Of a DNA stretch of 64,000 nucleotides, positions 32,265-43,641 are shown piece after piece. The DNA is taken from contig CM067551.1 of the NCBI GenBank assembly GCA_034509755.1, forward strand, positions 20,332,501 through 20,396,500. The letters are read 5' to 3'. The notes below the pieces were generated by a model that was given only the letters and a program-made list of their open reading frames with translations, did not search any database and was not told the origin of the DNA. The translations under genes were made by a program, and so were the position numbers. Source of the DNA: Anisodus tanguticus (Eukaryota; Streptophyta; Magnoliopsida; Solanales; Solanaceae). Each line of letters opens with the position of its first letter. Position 1 is the first letter of the stretch.

Positions 32265-33120
32265 TTATTCAAAGAATTCAGCATTCCTTGATTCCATGAT
32301 CGTACCCTCGTGGATATCAGGTATCTCCGACTTATACACTAAGAAGTAATAAGCACTAATGTTATTTGCATATCCGATGAATATGCAATCTACAGTCTTA
32401 GGTCCAATTTTGACCTTTTTTGGTTTAGGTACTTCGACCTTTGCCAAACATCCCCACACTTTCAAATATTTGTAAGTGAGTTTATTTCCTTTCCATGCTT
32501 CATATGGAGTTTTATCCTTACGTTTATGCGAAACTCTATTGAGAATTGTGTTAGTGGTAAGAATCTCTTTGCCCCACAAGTTTTGGGCTAAACCAGAATT
32601 GATAAGTAAAGCATTCGTCATTTCCTTTAACGTACGGTTTTTGCGCCCGGCAACACCGTTAGAATGAGGCGAGTAAGGAGCGGTCGTTTGATGAACAATG
32701 CCGAATTGAGCACAGTATTCTTCAAACGGTGCTACGTATTCTCCCCCTCTATCACTATGAATTGCCTTAATCCATAGGTTTAGTTGATTTTCAACTTCTG
32801 CTTTATAACGTTTAAATGCTTCAAACGTTTCATATTTACTTTTTAGCAAGTAATCATAACAATACATTACACCATCATCAATGAAAGTCATGAAGTACTT
32901 GTTCCCCCCTCTAGTTTTCAAAAACTTTAAATCACATATGTCGGTTTGAATAAGTTCTAGAGGAGCGGTGTTTCTTTCGACTGAATGGAAAGACACGTTG
33001 GTTAATTTTGCTTCTACGCACACCTCACATTTATATTGAGGGTTTATGTCGAAGGAAGGCAACAATTCCAACTTTACTAACTTTCAAATGGATTTGTAGT
33101 TAACGTGTCGTAATCTATGA
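32265..33120 (-). pseudogene. Copia 3 integrase
   Basis: A 268-residue open stretch: zinc-binding tail 'YKCEVCVEAKLT', first aspartate in 'LIQTDICDLK', second in 'IHSDRGGEYV', then 'YSPHSNGVAGRKNRTLKEM'. The family has GVAERKNRTL here, so the catalytic glutamate is replaced by glycine. The C-terminal part contains 'KVWGCLAKV' and 'GPKTVDCIFIGYA'. Although the frame is long, the DDE triad is incomplete, so it should be inactive. Confidence 0.85.
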
Positions 33121-33540
33121 TGCCATAAATTAGAAGACTCGAAGCAAGTAGGTAGAAGGCTTTATTTCATTAGATGAACGGATTACAGACATAACATTCA
33201 TTTTGAAGAGGCCGTCACATGCGAAGCCCCTACCTACAAAATTACCATTCTTAGTTATTAAGAACTTGTTGGACTCAAAAACTAGTCTAAAACCATCCTT
33301 GACCAACAGTGGCCCTGAAACCAAGTTCTTGCGGATGTCATGGACGTGCATCACTTCCTTTAGAGTGATCTCTTTGCCTGTAGTCATTTTTAGGATAACC
33401 TTTCCAACCCCTTGCATTTTAGAGGTGGTGTAGTTGCCCATTAACAACTTCTTGCCCGTGACTGGGGCGTAAGAGGATAATACATTCTTGCCAGAGCAGA
33501 TGTGATAGGTTGCACCCGTGTCTATCCACTATTGCCTTGG
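33121..33540 (-). pseudogene. Copia 3 protease and GAG-pre-integrase start (broken)
   Basis: 'WIDTGATYHIC' around 33495-33530 is the Copia protease active site; the tryptophan codon just before it has become TAG. The open stretch 33130-33447 continues with 'GKVILKMTTGKEITLKEVMH' and 'IRKNLVSGPLL', the start of the GAG-pre-integrase region. Confidence 0.8.
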
Positions 33541-34107
33541 GTTCTCCACCAGATTTACCTCCAGCACCAATGCAGAGAAATCTACAATCTCATCGTCAAG
33601 ATCTAGAGGATTACCCTCGTCTTGTACAACGTTAGACTCTGTTTTGCGTTTGTTCTTGGCCTTTAGGTCATTTATGACCTGGATATTCTGGGCCACTTCA
33701 GTCATTGTGTTAGACTGAGTGTCCATTGCATCCCCAACAGAAGAAGGATCTTCTATCTGAAATCGTGACAGGCTCAACGCAGTAAGATAGAACAACATCC
33801 TTAGTCTCTTTCTCTTGTTGTAGTTGTTATCCAGAACCTTACCTGGGCGTTTTCTTTGAAAAATGTCAGGAGTAGGGACAACATCACTTCCTTGAGAAGT
33901 TCCAGAGGCAGTGCCTTGATCAGCAACAACATAACCATCAGCAGTGCCTTGAGCAGCAGCAGCAGAAACATAAACAAAACTGTTGATAGGAGTAGAACCA
34001 GAACTACCAACGGAATTGTTAACAGAACTGTCAACAGAATAGTTGACAGAAATAGAGCCAAACCCATAATTAGAACGAGAACTGGAAATAGAACTGTTGA
34101 CAAACAC
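33529..34107 (-). pseudogene. Copia 3 gag with internal deletion
   Basis: 192 open residues: a Ser/Val/Asn-rich N-terminus, 'MLFYLTALSLSRF', 'DAMDTQSNTMTEVAQ', then directly an acidic Lys-rich segment leading to the protease. Compared with gag of Copia 4, the middle (including the zinc knuckle) is missing, yet the frame is preserved across the joint near 33640-33660. Particle formation is unlikely. Confidence 0.7.
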
Positions 34108-34125
34108 CTTTCTAACACTCAGTAA

Positions 34126-34139
34126 AATTTTGTCTTAAA
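34126..34139 (-). promoter_or_regulatory. Candidate self-complementary primer-binding site, Copia 3
   Basis: Directly after the 5' LTR the minus strand has TTTAAGACAAAATT instead of a tRNA-type PBS. Its perfect reverse complement lies inside the LTR at 34215-34228. No TGG-starting tRNA complement is present. The orientation would place a primer 3' end next to the LTR edge. Confidence 0.55.
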
Positions 34140-34140
34140 A

Positions 34141-35060
34141 TCTTAGGTACAAATTAGTGTATTCAAAAGGTTAAACAAAACAAATGATTTGCTGAGTTGA
34201 GAGATAACTCTGTCTTTAAGACAAAATTGCCCCGTATAGATGCTTTTACGGTGATGGACAATAGTCTCCAAGATACAACAGCAACAATCAACTATACAAA
34301 ACAAATATAGATGATTCTATCGAAGAAATAAATATAGAACAAATTAATGATTTTGTGTTTAGAACAGAACAAATTATCGTTTCTGTTTCTCTGATTATCA
34401 AAACATAAGTTTTCCGTTTCTGTCTCTATGTTATCTGTATATCAAAACAGAAGAGGTTTTCTATTTTGTATATTTTGAACAGAGCAAGAAGAAAAGAAGA
34501 AAAGGTTATTTTTCTGTATGTTTCGACTGAACATTACTGTTCAATTTAAACTTGAGGAGGAGGACCATTGCAACATTTCTGAAATCTTCTAAATAGTTGC
34601 AACATTTTAGAAATCTTCAGGGACCAAAAATAAAAGATCCGAAAGACAACCCACGATCTAGCCCCGACCGGACAGGCGGTGGCACGCGTGTGGGCCTTAG
34701 CCCCGAACCCAAGCTCACCTAGGTCCTCTCCCTTCTAAACACATGGGTTACCCTTTGGGATCCCAAACCCTTACTCAAACTTAGAGTTTATATATTGCAT
34801 AAACTCTCAATCTTCTACCAATGAGGGAGATTTGTCATTTTTGGCAAAAAATACTCCATCTTTTCACGTCTCAAATACCTTACTTTGTGTACCAATATCT
34901 CTTTCATTTCTTAACGAAATTTGATGATACTTGACACTAACTTCATCTACTCACTTAGTAGATTAGGCATGTGCTAAGAAATGATGTTTATGACATGCGC
35001 CATATGTTTAAGTCATTAAATACGGAATAAACTCAATCCCACATTAGTAAATTTCAAACA
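34141..35060 (-). repeat. 5' LTR of Copia 3 (920 bp)
   Basis: Bounded by the gag leader at left and TTTCAAACA at right. It contains 'TGTCTTTAAGACAAAATTG', 'CCCCGTATAGATGC' and the 3'-LTR-matching block from 34660 on. Confidence 0.8.
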
Positions 35061-35480
35061 CTAATTGCATTACATTTTTTGGTTACTTTTAAACATATAT
35101 AGGTTGTACGAAACAATAAACAAATACCCATGTTTAACATTATTTTACAACTTTCGAAATGGCTTCAATTCCTACCTAGCAAACGTTTGTAAGGAGAGAA
35201 AAACAAATATGCCCAATATATTAAGATAGATTCACTTGCATTGAGTTGGTAGAATAGAGCCATCTCAAACAATAAATTAAGGATATATTTATTCTAAATC
35301 CTAAAAGTCTTCCAACCCCTCATTCCCTTCCCCCCATTTGAATTTGGAAAATTTTAGGAAAACAAGAAGAGTTTAAATTAAGTTGGGTTAGAAGCATTTC
35401 CTAATGACATGCCCATACTATTGTTCTTCTGATTTCCTCAACCACAAGTCTACAACAATCAAGATTAATTATACTTGGTA
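35061..35480. other. Spacer between Copia 3 and Copia 4, no gene seen
   Basis: 420 AT-rich bases with no recognisable coding sequence or repeat. Confidence 0.4.
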
Positions 35481-35485
35481 CTTTC

Positions 35486-36429
35486 TGTTGGGATACAATT
35501 GTTGTAGGGAACGGGAAGTAAGTAACTATTACAATAGCAAGAAAGGATAAACTAAATATTACAATAAACTGGAAATCAAGAACTTAACCGATTGCTTGTG
35601 TGATTTGTTGAGTCGAGTGATGACACTCTGTCTTTAAGACAAGATTTCCCCATATATCTCCTTTTATGTTATCGGGCAATAGTCTCCTAAGATACAACAA
35701 CAACTTAACAATTGAGCAAAGGAAACTTAAGTGTTACTCTTGAAGAACTTTGAATATAGTAACTTTGCTAGAGAGGAAGAAGATGAATTCAGAAAATCTG
35801 TAAATATTTTCTAAGTGTTGTGTAGTATTCTTCAATTGAGCCAAAGGCCTCAATTTATAGTGTAAGGAGAAGACCCCTCAACTAGCCAACTAATGGCCTT
35901 CAATAGCCATGTAATAGCACTTGATTGAGGGGTTACATTCATCCAAATACTGGTTGAATTCATGTGCCAAGTAATGGAGAATCAATGCTCCAAAACCAGC
36001 CCAAAGGTCAGATCTTTCCAACTTCCCGTCGCAGCATTCTGCCTCCGAAGTGTCGCGACTCTGTGAATTAGCACCACGGCTCCAGTGACTGGCCAACCAA
36101 TTAGCGCCGCGAGGCTCCGGTGCCGCGGCTCTGACGGGGCTGCGTCGCGGGCCTTCGCGGCAATTTTCGACATGTTTCATCTTACACTTCGTACACTTCT
36201 TCCTTCTTTTACCAACGTGGAATACTTTGTCATTTGGCCAATAACCGTCCATAATTCTATGTCTCAAACGTATTACATACGTATCAGTATCTCTTTCACT
36301 AATAAATTTGCAATACTTGGCACTACGTGTGCACGTGTGTGGAAATGACGTTTCCGACGTGCGGGCCCCAATTGTTCGAGTCATAAATTAATGGGATATA
36401 CTTAATTCCACATTATTAAATTTCCAACA
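35486..36429 (-). repeat. 3' LTR of Copia 4 (944 bp)
   Basis: Pairs with 42399-43284. It is ~58 bp longer because of extra GC-rich sequence around 36066-36125. The sense strand carries a TATA box CTATAAATTGAG (about 35850-35862). A PPT (minus CAAGAGGGGAT) follows at 36430-36440. Confidence 0.95.
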
Positions 36430-37580
36430 ATCCCCTCTTGAAAGATATTTTGGCGCACTTACATAGTGCTTTTTCCAGAAATTTTTCAGCGGACCGATGT
36501 TACATCTGGATAGGTAGCATACACTTTGAACCTTTCATAGTTGAATACCATCAGACTTACTTACTACGTGGTGAAAGTGATGTCTTGAACCGTCAATATT
36601 TAGTGTAAGCCAAGTCAACGGTACCAACACAACAACTTTCTTTACTCTGTTCTTCGTAATGTTTTATCCGTTGTGGCCGTGGACACTTCTTGGATTCTTA
36701 AGTGCGTTCATTTGAGGCGGCCTGTCCTTGCACTTAAATAGGTTATCTCCTACAAGGTATCCTGATATACCCCACTTTACAAGTATTAGGAACCATTAAA
36801 AGTTTCCCCAAACATAACCTCAACTGGTGAGGATCATTAAAAGTCGTGCAAACTTAACCTTTACCCACACTGCAGATAGCACTTATTGTCTATCGTGGGA
36901 ACGACTTTGGATTGATGTTCCTTTTATAGAAATCATCATCTGAAGTGCTCATGCTTCCACCGAAGCGCTCAACTGAACCTTACATCTTAGTTTTCCCATT
37001 GAACCTAATTCCTGGGATCTTCAGTCAGTAAGGTTAGGTTACCACTGTATTGGTCCTTATACCTTGGGTTTTAAGCATATTCCCCTAGACAGGCAGAACA
37101 TCTGATCCTTGGGTAAGCCCTTTGTCAGTGGGTTAGCTATGTTATCCTTTGATTTTATGTAATCAATGGATATTATACCCGTGGTGATCAGCTGCCTAAC
37201 AGTCTTATGTCTCCATCGAATATGACGAGACTTGTCATTGTACATAGAATTCCGTGCCCTTCTTAGAGCCGACTAGTTGTCGCAGTGGATCATTACAGAA
37301 GGTACGGGTTTGTTCTAACAAGGAACATCATCTAAGAAGTCGTGAAGCTACTCAGCTTCTTCTCCTGCTTTGTCTAAAGCGTTAAACTCTGATTCAATCG
37401 TGGATCAGGGGATGCAAGTTTGCTTAGAGGATTTCCAATACATAGCTCCACCACTAATTGTAAATATATACCCACTGGTGAACTTGGTATTCTCTATATC
37501 AGATATCCAGTTTGCATTCACGTACCCCTCTAGTACAGCTGGATACCTCGAATAATGCAACCCGTAAGTTAGCGTGTGTT
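36430..37580 (-). pseudogene. Copia 4 3' region and RNase H (broken)
   Basis: About 600 bases after the LTR (36430-37040) appear non-coding. 37057-37245 encodes 'SRHIRWRHKTVRQLI' and 'DNIANPLTKGLPKDQ'; further pieces up to 37580 cover the first RNase H aspartates. Stops at several points. Confidence 0.8.
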
Positions 37581-37587
37581 TCAGGTA

Positions 37588-38345
37588 TTATAGTACCCGA
37601 TTCAATGCCTTCCAATGATCATTACTCGGATTACGGGTAAACCTAGCCAACTTGTTGACTGCATAAGCAATATCAGGCCGGGTGCACTTTGTTATGTACA
37701 TCAAACTACCAATCACCTGTGCATGTTGCTCCTGGCATATGGGTGCACCACGATTTTTATCAAGCTTTTGATTTCTATCCATTGGTGACTTTATAGGCGA
37801 ACTCAAACATCTCGAACTTTCTCAAAACATCCTCGATGTAGTGAGGCTGAGATAAGACCAGTCCGTCAAACGTCTTAGAGATTTTTATCACTAAGATGAC
37901 ATCTGTGATACCCATATCCTTCATGTGAAGCATTGTTTCAACATGTTCTTAGTCTCTAGAATCATGCTAGGACTGCTCCATGTGATCAACATGTCATCTA
38001 CATACAGGCATATCATGACGAACGAATTAGAGTTACCTTTTATGTAGACACATTTGTCACACTCATTAATGGCGAAACCCTTCGATAGTAGAGTACTATC
38101 AATTTTTTCGTGCCATTGCTTCGGGGCTCGTTTAAGCCCGTACAGAGATTTGACAAGACGACAGACTTTCTTCTCTTGCCCTGGAACCACATACCCCTTG
38201 GGTTGTTCCATATAAATTTCTTCTTCCAAATCACCATTTAGGAAGGCTGTCTTGACATCCATTTGATGTATCTTAAGGTCACGCAATGCTGCGATCGCAA
38301 TGAATACTCGTATGGACATCATCCTAGACACCGGGGAGTACGTGT
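37588..38345 (-). pseudogene. Copia 4 reverse transcriptase (broken)
   Basis: The open stretch 37921-38331 encodes 'IHQMDVKTAFLNGDLEEEIY', 'QPKGYV', 'LVKSLYGLKRAPKQWHEK' and the catalytic 'LYVDDMLI'; 37588-37806 gives 'AQVIGSLMYITKCTRPDIAY'. A frameshift near 37810-37920 separates them. The YVDD box is intact, unlike in Copia 3. Confidence 0.9.
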
Positions 38346-38942
38346 CAAAATAGTCAAGGCCTTCTTTCTACCGATAGCCCTTGACTACCAACCTGGCCTT
38401 GTACTTATCTATAGATCCATCTGGTTTATACTTCCGTTTGAGTATCCATTTACAGCCCAACGGTTTATTTCTTAGAGAAAGATCAACCAACTCCCAAGTA
38501 TGGTTATGCAGGAAGGAGTCTATTTCACTCTCAATAGCTTCTTTCCAGAGCGGTGCCTCTGGAGTTGACAATGCTTCAGCAATTGTCCTTGGTTCATCAT
38601 CAACCATATAAGCTACAAAGTTAAGACCGAATGCTTTATCCTTCCTGGCCCTTTTACTTCGCCTTATTTCCATTTCTGGAGTCTCCAAGTTCTGAGAATC
38701 TGGAACACTAAATTTTGGATATTCAACCACTTCGAGATCCACTAGATCCTAACCATCTAGATCTGGGTCGTCAACGACTCCCGGTTCCTGAGAGCTTTGT
38801 TCATAACTTCGTTTACGAGAGGTTATGTCTTTTTCCTTTCTAGGAAAGATATTTTCAAGGAATTGACCATTCCTTGATTCCATGATAGTACCCCCATGGA
38901 TATCTGGAATATCTGACTTATGCACTAAGAGGCGATAAGCAC
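38346..38942 (-). pseudogene. Copia 4 hinge and integrase C-terminus (left of the hAT)
   Basis: 38368-38742 encodes 'KPLGCKWILKRKYKPDGSID' and the acidic hinge; 38749-38942 continues with 'GTIMESRNGQFLENIFPRKE' and 'YRLLVHKSD', interrupted at 38942 by the hAT target site. Confidence 0.8.
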
Positions 38943-40083
38943 TAGGGGTGAGCACGGGTACAGGGTACCCAGATACCCGACCGGAACCGACACTAACGGG
39001 TAGGTTCCGGGTAGATATATTATAATAACGGGTAGGGTCCGGGTAGTAAAATTAGGAACCGATCAATGTCGGGTCCGGTTCCGGTTCCGGAAAATAGAGA
39101 CAGGTACCGGACCGGAACCGATACCCGAACCTATAAAATATTAAATATTTTTACTTTTTTTAGAAACATTTGGACCACTTTTAACTTTCTCCAAAATTGT
39201 TTGTTGCACGCCTACACATTGATTTTCCCCATCCCAATACGTAAATATTTTAGTTTTTTCACCCCTTTATTCTAGAATGCTCTTTGTGCCATAAGAGAAA
39301 ACACCCAAAACTCTCTCAATAACAATGGCGTTTTAGCTACACCACCGAGCTTCATCGTCGTCGTTGTTGAAGCTTTCTCTCAGGCACTTTCATCGTTGTC
39401 ATCATTGAAGCTTCACCTTTGCCTCTTTCTCTCCCTTGGTTGTGTTCACGTCATTCCTAAAATGCATATGGGTTCATATCTAACTCTTTAATTTCTTTTT
39501 AATAGCATATGCTTCTGTTCTATTTCAGGCGATACTCATCTTCAATTTGTATTACTTTTTTATTTGAAATGTAAATCTATTTTTAAAATTTGTGTATATT
39601 TTTGTAGTTGTGAAGATGAAATTTAGGGATTTACTAGCATAATAAAGCTTTTCTTTTGTATCGAAGAGCTTATGAACACGAAAATAAGTTTAATTCGAGA
39701 TATTTTCAAATTTATTTTGAAATCAACACGTTCAATTAATTGTCAAATTTGGCTTGCAATTTTAGGTTTTGGTTACAGAATTAGCTTTTCTACAATGAAT
39801 AAGTTTTCTAAAACTTCTTATAAGGATACTAAAAACTCTGATTGCAGGCTAAAAAACTACTTGATGAAATTATTTTAGAACTCTTTTTTATTCTCATAGG
39901 CTTAAAAATTGTTGCTTAATTTGTGTTTTTTATTTACAGGGTACCCGGGTCCGGTAGGTTCCGGGTAATGATTGCTACGGGTAGGTTCCGGATAGTAAAT
40001 TTAGGAACCGATCTTTTATCGGGTAGGGTCCGGGTAGTTAAAAAATGTTAGGGTACCCGGACCCGCTCACCCCTAATAAGCAC
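38935..40083. repeat. 8-bp target-site duplication of the non-autonomous hAT
   Basis: ATAAGCAC at 38935-38942 and 40076-40083, exact. Confidence 0.95.
38943..40075. mobile_element. Non-autonomous hAT element (1.13 kb)
   Basis: Ends TAGGGGTGAGCACGGGTA and, at the right, CCGCTCACCCCTA give a 13-bp or longer inverted repeat; the 8-bp target duplication is exact. Both ends carry arrays of GGTTCCGGGTA-like words. The interior is AT-rich with a short leader-like segment (39290-39450, including ATGGCG at 39325) but no transposase, so it depends on a related autonomous element. Confidence 0.95.
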
Positions 40084-40800
40084 TACTGTTATTTGCATAT
40101 CCGATGAATATGCAATCTACATTCTTAGGCCCAATCTTGACCTGTTTTGGCTTAGGTACTTCAACCTTTGCCAAACAACCCCACACCTTTAAATATTTAT
40201 AGGTGGGTTTCTTTCCCTTCCATTATTCATATGAAGTTTTATCCTTACCCTTATGTGGAACTCTGTTAAGAATCGTATTAGCGGTAAGGATAGCTTCTCC
40301 CCACATGTTTTGTGGAAGACCGGAATTGATGAGCAAGGAATTCATCATTTCCTTCAATGTGCGGTTCTTGCGTTCCACCACACCGTTCTACTGAGGTGAG
40401 TATGGAGTCGTTGTTTGATGAATAATGCCTGATTCAGCACAATATTCCTCAAATGGTGCTACATATTCTCTCCCTCTATCACTACGAATGGATTTAATCC
40501 GTATACTGAGTTGGTTCTCAACTTCTGCTTTGTAACGTCGGAACGCTTCAAAGGCTTCATCCTTACTTTTCAACAAGTAAAGGTAACAATACCTTGTGCT
40601 ATCATCAATTAATGTCACAAAGTACTTGTTCCCCCCTCTAGTTTATTCAAACTTCAAATCACATATATATGTGTGAACAAGTTCTAGAGGAGCGGTATTC
40701 CTTTCGACGGATCGAAAAGAAAGCTTTGTTAGTTTTGCCTCTACGCACACCTCACACTTATGTTAAGGGTTTACGTCAATAGATGGAAACAACTCCAACT
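40084..40800 (-). pseudogene. Copia 4 integrase core (right of the hAT)
   Basis: Reads 'SIRSDRGREYVAPFEEYC' and 'MTLIDDSTRYCYLYLLKSK' in the open stretch 40388-40618, with the rest of the core ('YSPQ' then a stop, 'ERKNRTLKEMMN'-type sequence at 40330-40385) in shifted frames. DDE residues are recognisable but the frame is broken. Confidence 0.8.
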
Positions 40801-41300
40801 TTACCAACCTTTGGATGGACTTGTAGTTGACATGTCCTAATCTATGATGCCATAAATTAGAGGACTCAAGTAAGTAAGAAGAAGCTTCTATATTATTGCT
40901 TGTACGTAATACAAACATGGCATTAACTTTGAAGAGGCCTTTACAGACGCATCATCTTCCTACAAACGTTCCATTCTTAGTGATTACAAATTTATTGGAC
41001 TCAAACACTGGCCTAACACCAGCATTAACCAATAAATGACCTGAAATTAAATTTCTTCTAATCTCAGGAACATGCATCACCTCCTTCAGAGTGAGCTCCT
41101 TTCCAGAAGTCATCTTCAGGACTACCTTTCCTACCCCCAGCACGTCAGAGGAAGCGTTGTTGTCCATGAACAACTTCTTATTTGTAACCGGTGTATAAGT
41201 GGAGAAGGCATCTCTGTTGGAACAGATGTGTCTTGTAACACCTGTGTCCATCCACCATTGCATAGGATTCTCAACAAGTTTTGCTTCTAGCACCACTGCT
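40801..41300 (-). pseudogene. Copia 4 protease and GAG-pre-integrase
   Basis: The open stretch 40952-41296 starts with 'NPMQWWMDTGVTRHICSNRD', in which the active-site D-T-G is kept, followed by 'GKVVLKMTSGKELTLKEVMH' and 'IRRNLISGHLL'. The pre-integrase part runs on to about 40801 with stops. Confidence 0.85.
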
Positions 41301-41349
41301 GAGACTCCTCAATCATGTCGTCCAGAAACTTGTCCTTGTCGACGTTAAC

Positions 41350-42361
41350 CTAAGCCTTGCCCTTGTCCTTGGCCTTCTCTTGTTGCTCAGTCTTGAGCTT
41401 GCGGAAGTCCTTGATCATGTGACTAGGTTTTCCACAGTGGTGACAGTTTCCTTTGAACTTCTCTGCTGCTTGGGTCTTGCTGTCTTTCTGGAACTTGCAT
41501 TTTTTGCTTAGGTTCCTTTTGGCCTCAGTCAGATTTACCTTTGCCTCAGCGGGTTGTTTACCCCTAGGCAAGGCCTTCTTATTATCTTCTGAATTTGGAG
41601 TTTGATAATAAGTTCTACAAAGGTCATCTCCTTTGTCTTGAGCTTTAAGTAGCTCATAAACTCATTTCACGAAGGAGGTAACTTTTCAATCAGTGATGCA
41701 ACCAAAAACTGCTCATTTGGCTTCATACCTTCCAAATCCAGGTGATGTAGAATCATTTGGAATTCCTGGACTTGGGACATCACTGTCTTACTATCCACCA
41801 TTTGAAATTTCAGAAATTTCCCAACAATGAATTTCTTAGTACCTGCATCTTGTGCGTTGTACTTCTTTTGTAGCTTCTCCACAACTCTTTGGCGGTGCCA
41901 ACGGTGCAATACACCATGTAGAAAGGGTCTGACAAGTAGTTCAATATGTAATTCTTACACATGAAACCATTATGACTCCATGCATCAAGAACCATCTTCA
42001 TGCCATTAATGACATGGATACCTAGGCCCCCTTCAGCCATTTCAGAAGGCAAAGGGTCCATTTCATCTCCAACTAGTGGAGGATCTTCTGTTAGGAAACG
42101 TGTCACTCCCATAACAGTGAGATAGAATAACATCTTTTGTTGCCACCTCTTGAAGTTGGAACCCATGAACTTTTCAGGGCGTTCATGGTGGAATCCAGCG
42201 GGGGGAGGAACGACAACGTTCCCTTGAGCAGCGGTAAAGGCGTTGGATGAGCCTTGAGCAACCGAAAAGGCATTAGGTGTGCCTTGAGCAGAGGGGAAGA
42301 CAGAGGGATTGCATTGAGTAGCAGCAGCAACATCCGAAGCAATTTGTTCTATTCCAGTCAT
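41350..42361 (-). pseudogene. Copia 4 gag
   Basis: ATG at 42361, then an Ala/Gln-rich N-terminus with three 'AQG' repeats, 'RPEKFMGSNFKRWQQKMLFY' (the conserved gag start of this lineage), 'WSHNGFMCKNYILNYL', 'MVDSKTVMSQVQEFQMILH', and a zinc knuckle near 41420-41460. The knuckle reads C-x2-C-x4-H-x4-F: the last cysteine is lost. Frames shift near 41810-41910 and 41600. Confidence 0.85.
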
Positions 42362-42381
42362 CTTTCTAATGTACTTACAAC

Positions 42382-42396
42382 AAATCTTGTCTTAAA
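42382..42396 (-). promoter_or_regulatory. Candidate self-complementary primer-binding site, Copia 4
   Basis: The minus strand after the 5' LTR reads TTTAAGACAAGATTT. The same 15 bases occur on the plus strand inside the LTR (42546-42560, and 35633-35647 in the other LTR), so LTR and PBS are perfectly complementary within one transcript. No tRNA 3'-end complement is present. Confidence 0.6.
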
Positions 42397-42398
42397 AT

Positions 42399-43284
42399 TA
42401 TTGGGATACAATTGTTGTAGGGAACGGGAAGTAAGTAACTATTACAATAGCAATAAAGGATAAACTAAATATTACAATAAACTGGAAATCAAGAACTTAA
42501 CCGATTGCTTGTGTGATTTGCTTAGTCGAGTGATGACACTCTGTCTTTAAGACAAGATTTCCCCGTATATCTCCTTTTACGTTATCGGGCAATAGTATCC
42601 CAAGATACAACAACAACTTAACAATTGAGCAAAGGAAACTCAAGTGTTACTCTTGAAGAACTTTGAATATAGTAACTTTGCTAGAGAGGAAGAAGATGAA
42701 TTCAGAAAATCTGTAAATATTTCTAAGTGTTGTGTAGTATTCTTCAATTGAGCCAAATGTCTCAAATTATAGTGTAAGGAGAAGACCCTTCAACTAGCCA
42801 ACTAATGGCCTTCAATAGCCATGTAATGACACTTGATTGAGGGGTTACATTCAGCCAAATAATGGCTGAATTCATGTGCCAAGTAATGGAGAATCAATGC
42901 TCCAAAACCAGCCCAAAGGTCAGATCTTTCCAACTTTCCGTCGCAACATTCTGCCTCTGAAGCGCCGCGACAATGTGAATTAGCGCCGCGGCTCTGACGG
43001 GGCTGCGCCGCGGCCCTTCGTTGCGATTTCCGACACGTTTCATCTTACATTTCTTCCTTCTTTTACCAATGTGGAATACTTTGTCATTTGGCCAATAACC
43101 GTCTATAATTCTATGTCTCAAACGTATTACATACGTACCAATATCTCTTTCACTAATGAAATTTGCGATACTTGGCACTACGTGTGCACGTGTGTGGAAA
43201 CGACGTTTTCGACGTGCGGGCCCCAATTGTTTGAGTCATAAATTAATGAGATATACTTAATTCCACATTAGTAAATTTTCAACA
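42399..43284 (-). repeat. 5' LTR of Copia 4 (886 bp)
   Basis: Pairs with 35486-36429. The sense strand has a TATA-like CTATAATTTGAG near 42770, which would start transcripts around 42740, upstream of the 42546-42560 complementary word. Ends at the CTTTC target copy. Confidence 0.95.
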
Positions 43285-43289
43285 CTTTC

Positions 43290-43596
43290 TTATTAAATTA
43301 AGTTTGAGATTTCTTAAATAAAATGAATTCTGTTCAACTTTAGTTTTACAAGTAATTTATACTAATACAAGTTGCTTTGAGATTCTTAAGTAGAACTATG
43401 ATAATATATTAGTGAAATTCGAATATGCTGGCGGCGATGAATATTTGGGTAGTATAGTTAGATTATCTGCATGTAGCACTTCAATACCATATGGATTTTT
43501 TCTTTCAGAAGTTCTATTCATAAGGATTCACATTTTTCAATTAAGGATATAGTTTCAGAAAAACTTCTACAGTCCAATACGCCAATAACGACCAAC

Positions 43597-43641
<45 letters not shown>

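Larger units (their letters stand above)
29472..35060 (-). mobile_element. Copia LTR retrotransposon 3
   Basis: Minus-strand order from the right: 5' LTR (34141-35060), gag, protease, GAG-pre-integrase, integrase, hinge, RT, RNase H, polypurine tract, 3' LTR. The left LTR is cut: only its last ~410 bases (29472-29882) remain, so no target duplication survives. It is the same family as Copia 4, with an LTR of 920 bp. Coding parts are broken by stops, and gag has an internal deletion. Confidence 0.9.
35486..43284 (-). mobile_element. Copia LTR retrotransposon 4, with nested hAT element
   Basis: LTRs (35486-36429 and 42399-43284) begin TGTTGGGATAC (TATTGGGATAC in the right copy) and end in CAACA; the 5-bp target duplication CTTTC is exact (35481-35485, 43285-43289). 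Minus-strand order from the right: gag, zinc knuckle, protease, integrase, hinge, RT, RNase H, PPT. It is structurally complete except for the hAT insertion at 38943-40075 and scattered stops. Confidence 0.95.
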
